From assembly GCF_000143415.4 (NCBI RefSeq), contig NW_003314381.1, positions 369,851 through 433,850 on the forward strand: a DNA stretch of 64,000 nt, given 5' to 3'. The translations under genes and the position numbers were made by a program. Origin of the DNA: Selaginella moellendorffii (lineage: Eukaryota > Streptophyta > Lycopodiopsida > Selaginellales > Selaginellaceae). The notes under the pieces are model-generated. The model was given only the letters and a program-made list of their open reading frames with translations, had not been told where the DNA came from and ran no database searches. Shown in pieces: positions 1 through 13,246 of the stretch (within the stretch, counting starts at the first letter, position 1; each line of letters opens with the position of its first letter).

Positions 1-115
1 TGGATCGCCGCGCTGCTGCATTGGCGCCGCTGCCGCCGCTGCTCTGCCCGATCTTCCAGCCGCTTGCGCCACCGCTGCAAAGAACACGAACGCCACGGCG
101 ATTCCTTGGCCTCCA
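1..115 (-). CDS. Possible first exon of a minus-strand gene (partial)
   Basis: An ATG on the minus strand at 115 opens a frame that stays open to the window edge and reads as an arginine- and alanine-rich, low-complexity N-terminus beginning MEAKESPWRS. The sequence is GC-rich, unlike the AT-rich DNA that follows. A CT run on the plus strand (about 199-216, GA on the minus strand) lies where a 5' leader would be, as in other genes of this window. No domain can be recognised in 38 codons. It could equally be non-coding GC-rich leader sequence. Confidence 0.3.
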
Positions 116-239
116 TTCCCTTGCCCGAGCTCCAGAGACTACTGCCTAGCTCCAACTTTCGATCGGTCCCTTGGCAGCGAATCGCGCCGCCACTCCACTC
201 TCTCTCTCTCTCTCGCTCTTTCTTCTTTCCTACACCTAA

Positions 240-2560
240 AATCTAATCCTCAGAAGCCTCCAAGCGGACAACCACCTCCCAGGGTAGGAAAAAAAACACA
301 GCGCCGCGACGGACGGCTAGGATGAGTCGTTACACGAATATTCTGCGCACCGGAATCCGATAGGCAATTATTTTTCCTGGGAATGCGAGTTTGAAATAAA
401 ATCTTTATTCTTAACGTTAAAACGGACGGACGGATTGGACGGACGGGTAGCCACCGGTTTTTACCGGACGATGCCGGTCATTGGTCACTGACAGCTGGCG
501 GCGCTAGGAAACGCCTGTGTACATGATGCCAAGGACGCGGGGTAAGTAGCTCAACTGTAGTCTACTGCGAGATCTTAAGGGATATAGGTACAAATTATAT
601 TTCTTAAGTAAGAAATGGGAATTAGCTAAATATTTAAAATGATAGCAGCTTTGGGATTTTGTTTTTTAAAAGGCTTGGCGTAATCAATTAGCATTAGTCC
701 TCTATTCTAAGTCTTCAAAGTTAGAATAGAGGACTAATGTTTACTGCTAATTGAGTACATTACGATACTGAATCTATAGTTGTTGAGGTATGATTTCTTG
801 GTTTTTACTTTTACAAAAAAGGGTTGGTAATGTTTTATTATTAGTATCCCATCAGATCTGACGAGGATTATTTTTTACTGCAAATTGATTACGTTCGTGC
901 CCCATGAGATCTATAAAATTGTTGGTGGAGATTAAGTTTCACTACCAATTGATTGTATTATACTCGTTAAGGTTTTTGCTTTGACAGCGTGCTATCTTCA
1001 TTGTATGCAATTTGGCAATTAACATGTTAGATTTGGCCTTAACCTTGGAGAATTTAGAATGAAGGATTAATTTTTACAGCTAGTTGATTACATTGCACTT
1101 GATCTATGGGACCTACGAGATTTTAGGCCTTCACTTAGGTGTTGATAGAGGATTAACCGATTAATTACATTATATTTATGTTTTATCTTATAAAAAAGAG
1201 TTGACGTGAGCTAGTTTAACTTATTTTTTATAACAATAAATACATTTAACTACCAATTGATTAAATTTCACTAATCTAAAGCATTTGAGGCATGATTTAG
1301 AATATTTTCCTTTTAAATTTTAAAATGATTGATAATGTGTATACTTTTATTTTCATTGACCCGTATACAAGTTGCTTTAATAAAAAACAATTAAAGAATA
1401 TGAATTTATTTATGATAAAAACATTATTAATGGCAAAGTTTTGAGACTAATGTAATTCTATTAAAATATATGTTTCGTGCTACTCAAAATTATACTCATT
1501 ATTAGCATCAAAAGGAATGAATTGAATAATTTAGAATATTTTAGTTTATTTATTTATTGATTAATTTTTTTATAGCTAAAAATCAGGAGTAGCTTAAGTG
1601 ATGTAATCAAGCAAAAAAAAAAAAAGGGTTTGAGCAAACACCCAAATCCAGTTTGAGTGTTTGAGCAATTTATAACCTCCTTAATTTGAGTTTCCTATAA
1701 GTGAAGGTAATGAACAATCAATTTAGTGAAATCTTAAATCCTTAATTTAAACTTCCCAAAACATCACCCCAATGACAATTAATTTCACATATATCAAGAC
1801 CTTTAACCAAGAGGAAAGGGATGTGTCTATTTATATGTCATTTCACTGTATTTATAGATTGTCTATGATGCCATTTTTTTTTGTTGTTTACAATTTACAA
1901 AAAGGAAAATTAATTTTAATATTTGATGTGATTCTCTTAGTTAACCAATAAAATTAAACTTTAAACCCTAAATATAAACTTTTAATTCAAACTTCTCAAA
2001 TATAGATTTGTGAAGATATAATATAAGTGTTTAGTGGAGTTGCATACATTAAAAATACATTAGCTTCTAAGTATTGATATGTGAGAAGATTCTTCTATAA
2101 AAACTAATGTTGTGATATTTTTTATTGCTTTCTTTCCACAATTGGGGTTGTGCATTTTAATTTTTGCAGACTATAATATCATGCTTGAGTAACAAGCATT
2201 ACACAAGTGAGATGTCCTTAGTATAAAATAATTTGTAGAATTGGACATAAATTTTAATATAAAATGGAGTATGACAAGGAATTTATAAAGCTGAAAATTG
2301 TTTTGATTAAACTGATTAGAGTTCATTCTATTGCACATCATAAATTGCATAAATGTTTTATATAGAAATGTATTATATATGATTATAGAATGAGATTTGG
2401 ATAAATTATTACTATGGATCCTTAAAACGTTAAAGAATAAATGAGGATAAAATAGTTAAAAAAAGCTCTTTTATTAAGTAATTGCTACAGAAATAAAGTG
2501 TTAAGATGAATATATACATTTGACAAAATCGAAATGCATAGTTTAAACAAATATATAAGA
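240..2560. other. AT-rich intergenic stretch with degenerate repeats
   Basis: About 2.3 kb without any credible gene. It contains a GGAC-rich patch near 421-450, a strong hairpin (681-754), several diverged copies of a motif related to GAGGATTAATTTTTACTG between about 730 and 1270, and then plain AT-rich DNA with short A and T runs. No open frame has coding character. Confidence 0.7.
681..754. repeat. Perfect-stem hairpin
   Basis: Bases 693-710 and 721-738 are an exact 18-bp inverted repeat with a 10-base loop. The stem extends outward with bulges (TCAATTAGC on the left, GCTAATTGA on the right). The arms resemble the dispersed motif that recurs downstream to about 1270, so the hairpin is probably two copies of that repeat in opposite orientation, or a small MITE-like remnant. 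There is no sign of a coding function. Confidence 0.6.
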
Positions 2561-2825
2561 AAAATTAAGCTAGGAAACTCAACCTCACCTCCGTGGCTAT
2601 TTTGCAGATCACTTTGTCAAAAAGGTTTTTCCATCCAGAATTCCCCACTTTAGTTTTTCCATGCTGTGCCTGTGTGGGAAGGAGTCCAGCAAGCTCCTTG
2701 ACCTCTTCTCTACATACCAACTCTGAAATGATTACACAGAATCCATGGCTGGTTGTTGAGCAGATAAAAAAAAGGTTTGGTGGAGCCTGCATTTCACAGA
2801 AATCTTAGCATGCCATCCATCGACT

Positions 2826-4543
<1,718 letters not shown>

Positions 4544-4897
4544 GACCAGATGGGCGCTTTCTTAATAAAATCCAACTGCGGGTCATGGCGCCACGTGTGC
4601 CAGTCCACTTGCGAGTGACGGAATATTACATCCGCGGCAGTCGAATATTCTCAAATTTCGCCACCTACCCAGCTATATCTTTCTTTCCAATGTATTTGTC
4701 TCGTGTATAATGACACCTACCTGGCAGGTATAAGCCATGAAACCTTCACCTTTACCTTTATCAAACGAGAAAACAATGGTTTCTTAGTATGATGAATTTT
4801 ACTTGCGGGGTTAGCAGTGTCGATCAATATAAAAATGTGTAGGCACACACCAGAGATACGTACAATGAAGAATATGGATGAGAATTGACTGACCCGA

Positions 4898-7800
4898 TCA
4901 TAGGTGGAATGGCGGGCTTGGCGGTGGCGGCGGCGGTAGCGGTGGCGGCGGCGACGATGGTGGCAGTGGACCTCGATTATAATCTTCCTGTCCATCCTCG
5001 TGCCTCGTCAACGAAGAGCTGCTACTGTTATTGTCGTCTCGCGAGTGATTCTCGGCCCGGGGAGAAACGTCCTCCATCTCCAATTCCCCGTCCACGTCCT
5101 CCATGACCACTGGAGCTCTTGCGCCTCTGTCTCTTCGCAGATCATCATCTTCGTCGACTTGACGAACGAGGAGGCCTGGCAACTGGAAGCTCGTGTTGCT
5201 GGAGTGAAAGATCACACAGGAGTTAACTCAGCCAGGAAGAACAAAGAAAGGATTACCTCCCATATTCATCGACTAGCATGTCGTCTAGACCACGTAATGG
5301 ATCGTCGATCGCGCGGTCTTGCCGCTGGTACTGCCGCTGCGTTGTGTTTAGTCCTGCTTCCAGCTTCGCCATGGTGTCTTTCAGCAGCGATTCTTGCATG
5401 ATATCCCTCTTGAGCCAGAGACTCACCACCTAGGAAGAAATCAATTACTACGAGAAGCTGGCGAACTAAACAAAAGAAATAAAGTTCTCGCACCAACCTT
5501 GACACATTGCTGACGGTTCTCCGATGGACTGTTTGGGGGCGCTACTGCCGACAGAAAGCGAACCAAGCACGCCTCCACAATGTGGGCATAGCCGCGGCCG
5601 GATGTTCCTGAGGCGACTCCAGACAAAGTCAGCACAGGGACGAACAACAAAGAAAGCATTTCACACACCTTTCTGATGATAGTATTGCGTCAAGGAGTCT
5701 ACCAGGAATAAGACATCCACCCGCTTTTTGTGATCCCGCTCGTTCTTAAGCTTGCGCATGATTACGTCCATCACCTGTGCATAGAAGCTCGTCAACTTGA
5801 AACGAAAAGTGAGAATGAGACTTTGTACCTTTTTCCCGAGGCCTTTATTCGCACACTCCATAGCAAAGCGGGTTGCCTTGGAGATGCTCTCTTTCGACCG
5901 TGTGAGAGTTTCCAACATGCCTCGAAAGGTTTCCAGCTTGTCGACGCCTTTGGTCCTGAGCTGAATGTGCTTCTCGCCACTACTTCGGCGTTGAGATGGA
6001 CTGGCCTTATGGTACTTATCAGAGTTGGGCCGCATAAAGAGTGGCGACTCGCGGTTTGAGGTTGTGGAGGTCGTTTCTATTCTCTGCTTCGCCTGAGCTG
6101 CAGCTTTTAGGAACTTCATAGATGCGGAGGACGTCTCATCTTTCTGAGCTAACCGCTGCTTCATCTCCTTTGCAGCTTCATAACTGTCAGTAAAATTCAA
6201 GTCCTTAGTATGAGTTCAAGAAGAGCGAAGGCAAACAAAGAACTTACGCCGCACGAACTTTGTTGGTATCTTCCTCAAAGAGCTTCGGAGGTGCTGCGGC
6301 AGAAACCGGAGAAAGCTCAGGCAGTTCCTTCGCTAACACAGTCACAGTCTTCGTCGTCGTCTGGACGGCTTTCGTTTGGCTCTCTCTTTCTCCTTTCACC
6401 CTCTTGTCCAGGGAATCGAAGTCTTCACGGTCCACTCTCAAAAACTTCTGCCGCTTGGACGGTGGCAAAGTTTCGTCCTTCCTGTCCCTGTGTTTATCCC
6501 TTCTCTTCACATCATCTTCAGAGTCGACCTTCCGTTTCTTTGTAGCATCCGAATCAGTACGCCTAAGCTTCTCATTTTTAGAATTCTTCCCATCGGAAAC
6601 ATCCGCCTTCGATTTCTTCAACAGTTTCTTCTCCAGCTTCTCAGTGTTCTTCGTGTCAAGTTTTGTATGCGCTTTCAAAGATTCGCCACTTGGCTGTCCT
6701 TTGTCGTCCTTATATTCTTTCCCACCATCTTGTTTCTTTTCTGATTTTTCACCACTTTTTACCGCCCTCTTCCTCCTCTCGTATGTTTTCAGGATCTTCG
6801 CTTCCACCACAATAGCAAGAGGAGAGACTCCTGCATCTGGTTCCGACTCGGGATTGTTCAGGCCAACGCCTTCTCTGTCATCCAGATTCTCATTTCCCGC
6901 TGTCACATTCTCTGTCTCTGCTCCGAAGCGTTCTCCGCCATCCAGCTCCCTCGTGACATTTTCCTTTTCAGCTTTAGCTTCAGATCCTTCTCTCTCATCC
7001 AGCTTCTCGGTGGCATTCTCTCTCTCAGCTTCAAATATTTCTCTTTCATCCCCCTCTTCATGTATTCTGTCCCTCGCAGCTTCAAATCCTTGCCTAGTTT
7101 CCATCTTTTCATCTTTGTCCACGGCATCTTCAGCTTTCTCGATCTGCTCTGACACCGTCTTTACTTTTCTTTCGGCATTATCCTCCACGGACAGACACCT
7201 TGAGTTATCTGCCTCGGCAGTTAGCTTATCCAGCACCAAGCACGCAGCGCTTGCAAAGCTGTTCAAAGGATCCAGCCTTTCCTCCTCACCCAGCGGTTTC
7301 GCAGAGTTTCCATCAGCCGTTTCGTCGTGTTTCCTCCCAAACTCCTGCTCGTCTACAACTTCACCTCGGTCCGTTGTATCGCCGCCAGAAGAAACTGCTG
7401 CCGCCGGACCAGCTTCACTATCCCTGCTCACAACTCCCATCGAATCCCCACCATCTACATTCCTGGCCGGAGAATCAGTGCCACTACCTGACTGATGGTC
7501 TTCGCTCGAAACAGCTTCCGCGAGCTCCTTAGCCGCTTTTCCTCCATCTATCAGCTTTTCCTTGAAACTGTCGACATAGTCACAGATCCCTTTGACCGCA
7601 GCCTTGAAAGATTTGTGCGCAGACTTGGCCTTCTCGACGATGATGGCCCGAGCCGCAGGTGTAAACTCCGAGACTTCTTTTCTCTGGACGAAGCCACTGA
7701 AACAACACCACGAACACAAACCGTCATAGACTTTCCTGAAAGAACTCTACGAAAGAAAAAAGCTTACAGGTCGTTCGTTCCAAAATACTCCACGAAAACT

Positions 7801-8117
7801 TTCGAGGACTTGGGACTCATCTTGTGCTTCTCCGGTGTGCTCACCTAAGGAAACAAAGCGGCAAGAAAAATCTCACAACCCAGAAGCCATTTCCAGCACA
7901 ATGCGGACCAAGGCAGCGCATTCCAGGCAGAAATCACACGATTCTCATCGCAAGCAACACAATGTAGACCAGAAGAACCGAGAAAAACTCGCCATACCTT
8001 TGCTGGCCATGCCGGATAGCCCTTCACCTTCGCCAGAACCAAATCGCCAACATTCCAGGCCTTCCTGGGACCTGCTGGTGCCCCTGCCGACGCCGATTTC
8101 CTCCGACCGGGAGCCAT
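4898..8117 (-). CDS. HUA2-like protein (PWWP + CID/RPR domain)
   Basis: Eight exons (8117-7998, 7844-7768, 7696-6248, 6183-5829, 5774-5669, 5607-5498, 5429-5257, 5198-4898) keep phase and encode about 896 aa. Residues about 20-70 form a PWWP domain (WNVGDLVLAKVKGYPAWP, then VEYFGTND), a reader of methylated histone or DNA. A long Lys/Glu-rich central region follows. A CID/RPR domain starts near residue 630 (LETFRGMLETLTRSKESI...) and ends with NSPSENRQQC and VVSLWLKRDIM; it is expected to bind the RNA polymerase II CTD. The tail is SNTSFQLPG, an acidic stretch and a terminal proline run. This order is that of Arabidopsis HUA2 and the HULK proteins, nuclear factors in transcription and pre-mRNA processing. 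Lycophytes lack flowers, so the flowering role does not carry over. The exact C-terminal end could differ if an exon was missed. Confidence 0.88.
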
Positions 8118-8330
8118 AGCAACTAAGAACCCTAGCCTTTGCCCTAGCCCTGCTTCTCCACTATACCGTAAAGAAGATAATAGCCTATAGCGAAGAAGAC
8201 CCCACTCAAAACCACCAAGCAGCTGCTCGAAAAAAAATAGCTCTATGGAATTCTTGCCGCTGAGAAAGAAAAGCGTTTGATCGAAGCTCCAAACTTTTTT
8301 TTGGTTGGATCGAGAAAGATAAGAACTTGG

Positions 8331-9913
8331 CTATGAGACGAACCATCGTTGCAAATAGGCCATGGGTGTTGCGAGAGATGGAGCGTATTGGTGGATAAGT
8401 GGGTTCACCCTTCTGCCAATAGCCGACCAAGAGCTTCGGTGATATGGTGCCGTGCTTGGAAGCGCGTACATCATTTTAAGAAGCTGCGATAAGAAATTCG
8501 AGAGCTCAGGAATTGCTAGCGAGAAAACACGAAATCTACAAAAGAGAAACTTACCCTCCAGTGAACGAATGCTTGGATGATGTTTCGCTGCGGCCTGCAT
8601 CATCGAAACGAGGATTTAGAGAGAATAGAGAAAAAAGAAACTTACGTTAGTAGCAGGATGATTAGCAAGAAACCAAGTCCGATCTCAGCGTTGGCACTGA
8701 GACTCTTCAAAAGGTTTGAGTTGGAAGCCACCCAGTTTGATGGCTTGTCGAGATACTTTCTGGAGAATGAAAGAAAAAATTGTAAAGACCACCTCTAGGA
8801 AGATCAAAGTGACAAGACCTGTAAAGTCGAGTGTTGCTGAAATTCCGTCTTAGATGGTACACTACTTGCTCCAGAGAGCGTATAGCCAAAGGAATCACAG
8901 CAACTGCGCAGACATTTCGTCCACTGAGCCTTCAGAAAGAACAAAAGGAACAAAGAGAGTACCTTTGAGAGGAATAGATGCCGAGACAAAAAAGAACGCG
9001 TACAAAAGATAGAGGAAGTCGTTTCCAGTAGTCTCAAAGATTGATCGGAGCCAATTTTGCAAGCCTTGGAGATTCCAAGCCGCCGGAGCCTGAAAAATAA
9101 GATCAGGAAAACAGGACGATCGAAAAACAATCACTCTACCCCGTGCTGGTTCGCAATACAATACAAGTTAGTTGCTGCCGAGCCAAGTAGAGTTAACCTG
9201 TAAGCCTTCTCCGCTAGTGCATAAGGAAGGAAAGGAAACATAGCCAAAACAGCCATCACTGTGACCTGCCAAAGAATCAAACGAGAAATGTTAGCGCAGG
9301 AGGATCACTTTTTCAGGATAAAACAAGTAGAACGAAAAGATGAACAACTTTGACATACCCAAGCATTGGCAAGGAACTGTATCGTTGGAGGATCCATTCT
9401 GAAAGAGCTCCTGGAAGCAGTAGACGCTGGTGGAGACTGCTGGCGAGTGGTCTCCGGTGGAGGCGTTGTGCTGCTGCGATCAGCTGCAAAGAGAATTCTC
9501 AATTGCTTCTAACGGAGATGGAAAGAAGAAGAAAAAAAGTACCTCCAGTCGCAGATCGTCTTTGCACTCTTGGCTCCGAGTTGGAAGACGATCTCGGGGA
9601 AGAAATCGCTGAAAGAGGATCCACAACAAGGTCCGGATCCTGGAAAAACATCACAAAACATCTCTCATCCATCAATCTCATGCTTTACGGAGATAGATTT
9701 GCAGCACGAAAGAAAAAAAACTATTTTTTGAGTTCTAGATAAACTTACAACGTATCTCTGGTAGAACTTGAGCTTGAAATGCCGCAAAACCTCTGGCCTT
9801 GCGGCCAAATGCGAGGGCACAAGCACATTGGACCAGTAATCCGCCCAGCGAGGATCGCCGTCGTAGTCATACGCCACGGCCGCCTCTTTCTTGTGCTGTT
9901 GATCCTCCGTCAT
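8331..9913 (-). CDS. TMEM33/Pom33-type multi-pass membrane protein
   Basis: Nine short exons (9913-9749, 9639-9543, 9483-9359, 9265-9140, 9089-8963, 8903-8819, 8759-8646, 8594-8555, 8483-8331) encode 343 aa with consistent phases. After a soluble, acidic N-terminus (ending FKLKFYQRYV) and a Ser/Pro-rich linker come several hydrophobic segments: VTVMAVLAMFPFLPYALA, a second near DFLYLLYAFFFVSASIPL, then VAVIPLAIRSL and IGLGFLLIILLL. QRNIIQAF and the C-terminus YLQRWFVS are typical of plant members. The family (human TMEM33, yeast Pom33/Per33) sits in the ER and at nuclear pores and shapes ER tubules. The role in plants is little known. The long N-terminal extension before the first membrane segment is a plant feature. 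Confidence 0.75.
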
Positions 9914-10009
9914 CGCGCCTGGAAGCTGGAAGAGCCCTAACCCTAAGAAGTAGCACCTTGTCCAAAGAGGTATGGACACGTAGGAAATAGTCTCTAATAT
10001 CTATCAATA

Positions 10010-10090
10010 GTCAGGATGGCCGAGTTGGTCTAAGGCGCTAGTTTCAGGTACTAGTCCGCAAGGGCATGGGTTCGAATCCCATTCCTGACA
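10010..10090 (+). tRNA. tRNA-Leu (CAG)
   Basis: An 81-nt cloverleaf. Acceptor stem GTCAGGA pairs with TCCTGAC, with discriminator A. The anticodon stem CTAGT/ACTAG holds the loop TTCAGGT, giving anticodon CAG. A class II variable arm follows, and the T arm contains GGTTCGAATCC, the B box. There is no intron. A TTTT run about 5 bases downstream fits RNA polymerase III termination. It sits between the start of the TMEM33-like gene and the BSD gene. Confidence 0.95.
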
Positions 10091-10216
10091 AACCTTTTGC
10101 TTTAGTCCACGTGTCTTGCGTCCGTTGGCTAGAGTTTTGCTTGTGTGATTAGGGTTAGGGCTTTTGCGGGGCAGCAATGAGTAGAATGTAGCGATCTATC
10201 GGCAAGGGCAAGAGGA

Positions 10217-11761
10217 ATGTCGTGGATTTCGCGCTCCTTGACAGGGGTTCTCAAGGAAAAGGAGGACAAGGAAGAGAAGGATGAGGGTGGAGCAGAATTT
10301 TGGGACGATCCGGAGCTTTTTGAGCCGGGGCAGAGCGTGGGGGAGGATCTGGCTGAATTGCGGAAGTCTCTCACGCAATCGCTGTGGGGGGTAGCTTCTT
10401 TTCTTGCGCCGCCGCCAAAGTCACGCAGAGAAAATTCTCCCAAGGTAGAAGAGGAGACTTCTCGAGATGATTATCAGGCAAATCAAGGAGTGGAGAATGC
10501 CGGTGTTGGTATTGTTGAGAAAGAGAAGCTGAGTGGAATGCAAAGCGACTTTGCGGAACTCAAGGGAGGATTCGCGAAAGGTTTGTCGCGCTTGTCATCG
10601 GTGATCCGGGGGGATGAGTCCCGGAGCAGTGACAAGCCGGAGGGAGCTTCCCAGGATCATGGAATCGCGGGGCTGCTCAAGCCTTTGATTGACAACGTTC
10701 TCTCCAGCGACAAACCGGCCGGCCAGGTTACTCCTGTTGATGACGAAGAAGATACCAGTCGTGGTGGTGGCGTGGAGTCGTCTTCCAAGATGGGGATTTC
10801 GGCGGCGACTCTGGTGGATGGAGTGTCCAAGCTTGCGTCGAGCTTGTTCTTGTTTGATGACGAGCCAGACGACGCCATCGAGGTCCCGGGGCTCACTGAC
10901 GAGGTTGTCGCGTTTGCGAGGAACGTCTCTTTACATCCCGAGACGTGGCTCGACTTTCCTCTTGCCTCGGACGATGATCTTCAAAACGGTATGGGAAGTG
11001 TTTTGACATTGTTTACCTTGAGGATCGCTTAGCAGGAGAAAAAAATGTCTTTTTTCTTCCAGGATTTGAGATGAACAGCTTCCAAAAGGACCACGCTTAT
11101 GCAGTGGAGCGTGCTGCGTTGAGGCTCGCCGCCTTGAAAGTCGAGATTTGTCCCCGGCATATGAACGAGGGACGTTTTTGGAAGATCTATTTCGTCCTCG
11201 TCCATCCCCGGCTGAGCCAGGAGGATGCCGCGCTTTTGTCTACACCACAGGTAAGAGAAGTACTTCTACTTTCACTGTACGCTTGCTACTTTCCTTCCTT
11301 TCCTTCAGGTTCTCGAGGCCCGAAAGATTCTTTTGGAACAGCTTCGTCATGAAGAAGAAGTCCAGGCTACTACTGCTACTGCTATCAAAGCCGACGATTC
11401 CCTTGTCGTGGATAAGGACGCTATCCCAAGCACAGTGAAGCTCGCGGCGGCGAAATCCTCCGAGGAGAACGAGGCGGATGAATGGCTGGACGAGGAAGCT
11501 ACAGGATCAAACGCAGGGAACACCAAAAAAGAGATCTCGGCGGCAGGGAACGACGAGGATGATGTTTCCTTCAGTGATCTAGAGGATGATCACGACGATG
11601 GCAAGATCCAACGCGCCGCTAAAGCCCAAGGCTGGGTGGAGCTCGACACCAAAGCAAAATCCGAGGAAGAGATCGATGAGGAGTGCGCGAAGAAACACGA
11701 GAGGATGGGATCGAACGATTGGCTAACAGTGGACAAGGAGGATGCTGGAAACTCGGTGTAA
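10217..11761 (+). CDS. BSD-domain protein
   Basis: Three exons (10217-10988, 11063-11250, 11309-11761) encode 470 aa, in phase. The BSD domain lies around residues 240-320. It includes the signature Phe-Trp pair (GRFWKIYFVLVHPRLS) and follows FARNVSLHPETWLDFPL. The N-terminus (MSWISRSLTGVLKEKE) and two FAELKGGFAKGL-like helices are as in plant BSD proteins of the DOS2/SYAP type. The C-terminal third is acidic (DDVSFSDLEDDHDD) and ends DWLTVDKEDAG. BSD domains occur in TFIIH p62 and in synapse-associated proteins. For this plant group the function is unknown, and a cytosolic or nuclear scaffold is only a guess. The first ATG in the open frame was used. Confidence 0.85.
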
Positions 11762-11909
11762 ATAATCACACAAGTGGTAAATAAGCTGTGGTATATTTGT
11801 TGTGTTGTATATGTAAACAAAGGTAAAAGCCTTGCTTTAAATTTACAAAGAGGGTGAAAAGTATCATCTTGGGAAGAACGATAGAGACGAGAAAAAAAAT
11901 TGGACTCCA

Positions 11910-12557
11910 TCACAAGTTGGAGAAGTTAAAATCCGAGCTGAATCCTCCGCCAAGGCCATAGCCAGCCAAGGATGAGCCCTGGAGAAGCCTTGGCGAGAAT
12001 GTGAAGGAGCCAGCGCGCTCGATCTTGCTGCTATCGTCGCCGCCGGCGATGAGAGCCGAGAAGGAGCTAGATTTGATCTCGGGCGATTCCAATCCGCTGG
12101 CCCAGACGCTGTCGCGCGGCGTGAGATCCGCTAGCGGCGAGAACGTGAGCGGAGCGAAGGCGAATTTGGGCGAGGAGGAGCTGAGGAGCTGCTCGAATTT
12201 GGGGCTGAGGCTGGGAGTGTAGAAGGAGGGCTTGAATGGCGAGATTGGAGGAGGAGCTAAGCCATGGAGCCTCTTGGGCTGCTGCTCCTGCTGGTGATGC
12301 TGCTGGTTGTGAGCCATCGAGGAGGAATTGGGGCCTGTGAGTTCCTGGACCAAGCTCCGGAATCCCTCGGGCTCGATCTTGTACACCGCCGGCGGTGGGC
12401 GCTGATTAGATCCAGCTCCAGCTCCAGTGCCCGCTGCCACCGCCGCTGCTGCTGACCCTCCTCGCCGGAGCTTGGCAATTCTCGTGGAGGATTTGCTGAC
12501 CGAGAGCGGCCCTCTCCTGTGCGCGTGAGACTCTTCGATGAATGTGGCGGTCGCCAT
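11910..12557 (-). CDS. VQ-motif protein
   Basis: An intronless gene of 215 aa with the VQ core FRSLVQELTG at about residues 66-75, an exact match to FxxxVQxLTG. The rest is low complexity: Ser-rich basic N-terminus, a Q/H stretch, then many Ser-Pro sites (PPISPFKPSFYTPSLSP), which are potential MAP-kinase targets. VQ proteins are small plant nuclear cofactors that bind WRKY domains; this layout recalls the MVQ/IKU1-like class. The frame is open five codons further upstream, but only from a TTG, so the ATG at 12557 is the start. A TATA element sits about 150 bp upstream. Confidence 0.88.
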   Translation of the reverse strand: MATATFIEESHAHRRGPLSVSKSSTRIAKLRRGGSAAAAVAAGTGAGAGSNQRPPPAVYKIEPEGFRSLVQELTGPNSSSMAHNQQHHQQEQQPKRLHGLAPPPISPFKPSFYTPSLSPKFEQLLSSSSPKFAFAPLTFSPLADLTPRDSVWASGLESPEIKSSSFSALIAGGDDSSKIERAGSFTFSPRLLQGSSLAGYGLGGGFSSDFNFSNL

Positions 12558-12705
12558 TGCGCGCACGATCAACTCGAATTTTTCTCTGTTCCCTTCAACC
12601 CTGTGAGAAGAATTCTAAGTTGAATTCCCCGCGAGGATCAAGGAAGGTGTTCTTCGCCTCTGTGGTGTGTGAAATTTGCGGTTGGGGCCTGTTCAACTGG
12701 GAGGA

Positions 12706-12714
12706 CTATATAAA
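12706..12714 (-). promoter_or_regulatory. TATA box of the VQ gene
   Basis: Minus-strand TTTATATAG about 150 bp upstream of the VQ start codon. It matches the plant TATA consensus well and is isolated in GC-richer DNA, so it is the best promoter candidate here. Confidence 0.5.
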
Positions 12715-13246
12715 CCCTAAAACTCTTACGCTCATCCACGCGGCGGCCATCGCGTGGCTCCAGCTGCCAGGCTGCGCCCCATCCCAGCCGTCCATCTGCT
12801 GACTCTCAGTCAAAGGCGGCCGTAAACGCGCACGTGACAGCCCGCCAATCTTCTCAAGATCGGTACTGCAGCTTCCGCGAAGCTTCGTTCTCGGCCGCGA
12901 TCCGACGATCGCCAGAAGTTCCGTGTTTCAAGCTGGACACGTGTTACGCGGAGGACTTTTGATCGCCGTTTGACCAAAACACGTGGGTGACCGTAATCAC
13001 AGCCGTCGGATGGACGCAAGGCATTTTCTAAAGAATATGCTGCTATGCCCTAAAACGCTCTTAGGTCTTGTCATTGTTTGATTTCCCCTTTATTTTTTGA
13101 TTTTTTACTGTTGGTTGGCACTCGCCAACAGCCAAAAGGCGAAAGGTGTGTGCCATCTCCTATTCCCTGTGGTTGGGATTTAGGGTTCTTAGGGCCCGGC
13201 GAGTTAGATCTGGGATGCGCTAGGCGATTCCAGGAGCAGGCGAGCA

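Noticed and set aside
6180-6215. Alternative acceptor for exon 4 of the HUA2-like gene (after TACTAAG)
   Set aside because: It would introduce an in-frame TGA at once; the AG 27 bases downstream keeps frame.
6260-7495. 411-codon plus-strand open frame
   Set aside because: It is antisense to exon 3 of the HUA2-like gene. Its Ser/Phe-rich sequence is the mirror of the Lys/Glu-rich coding strand.
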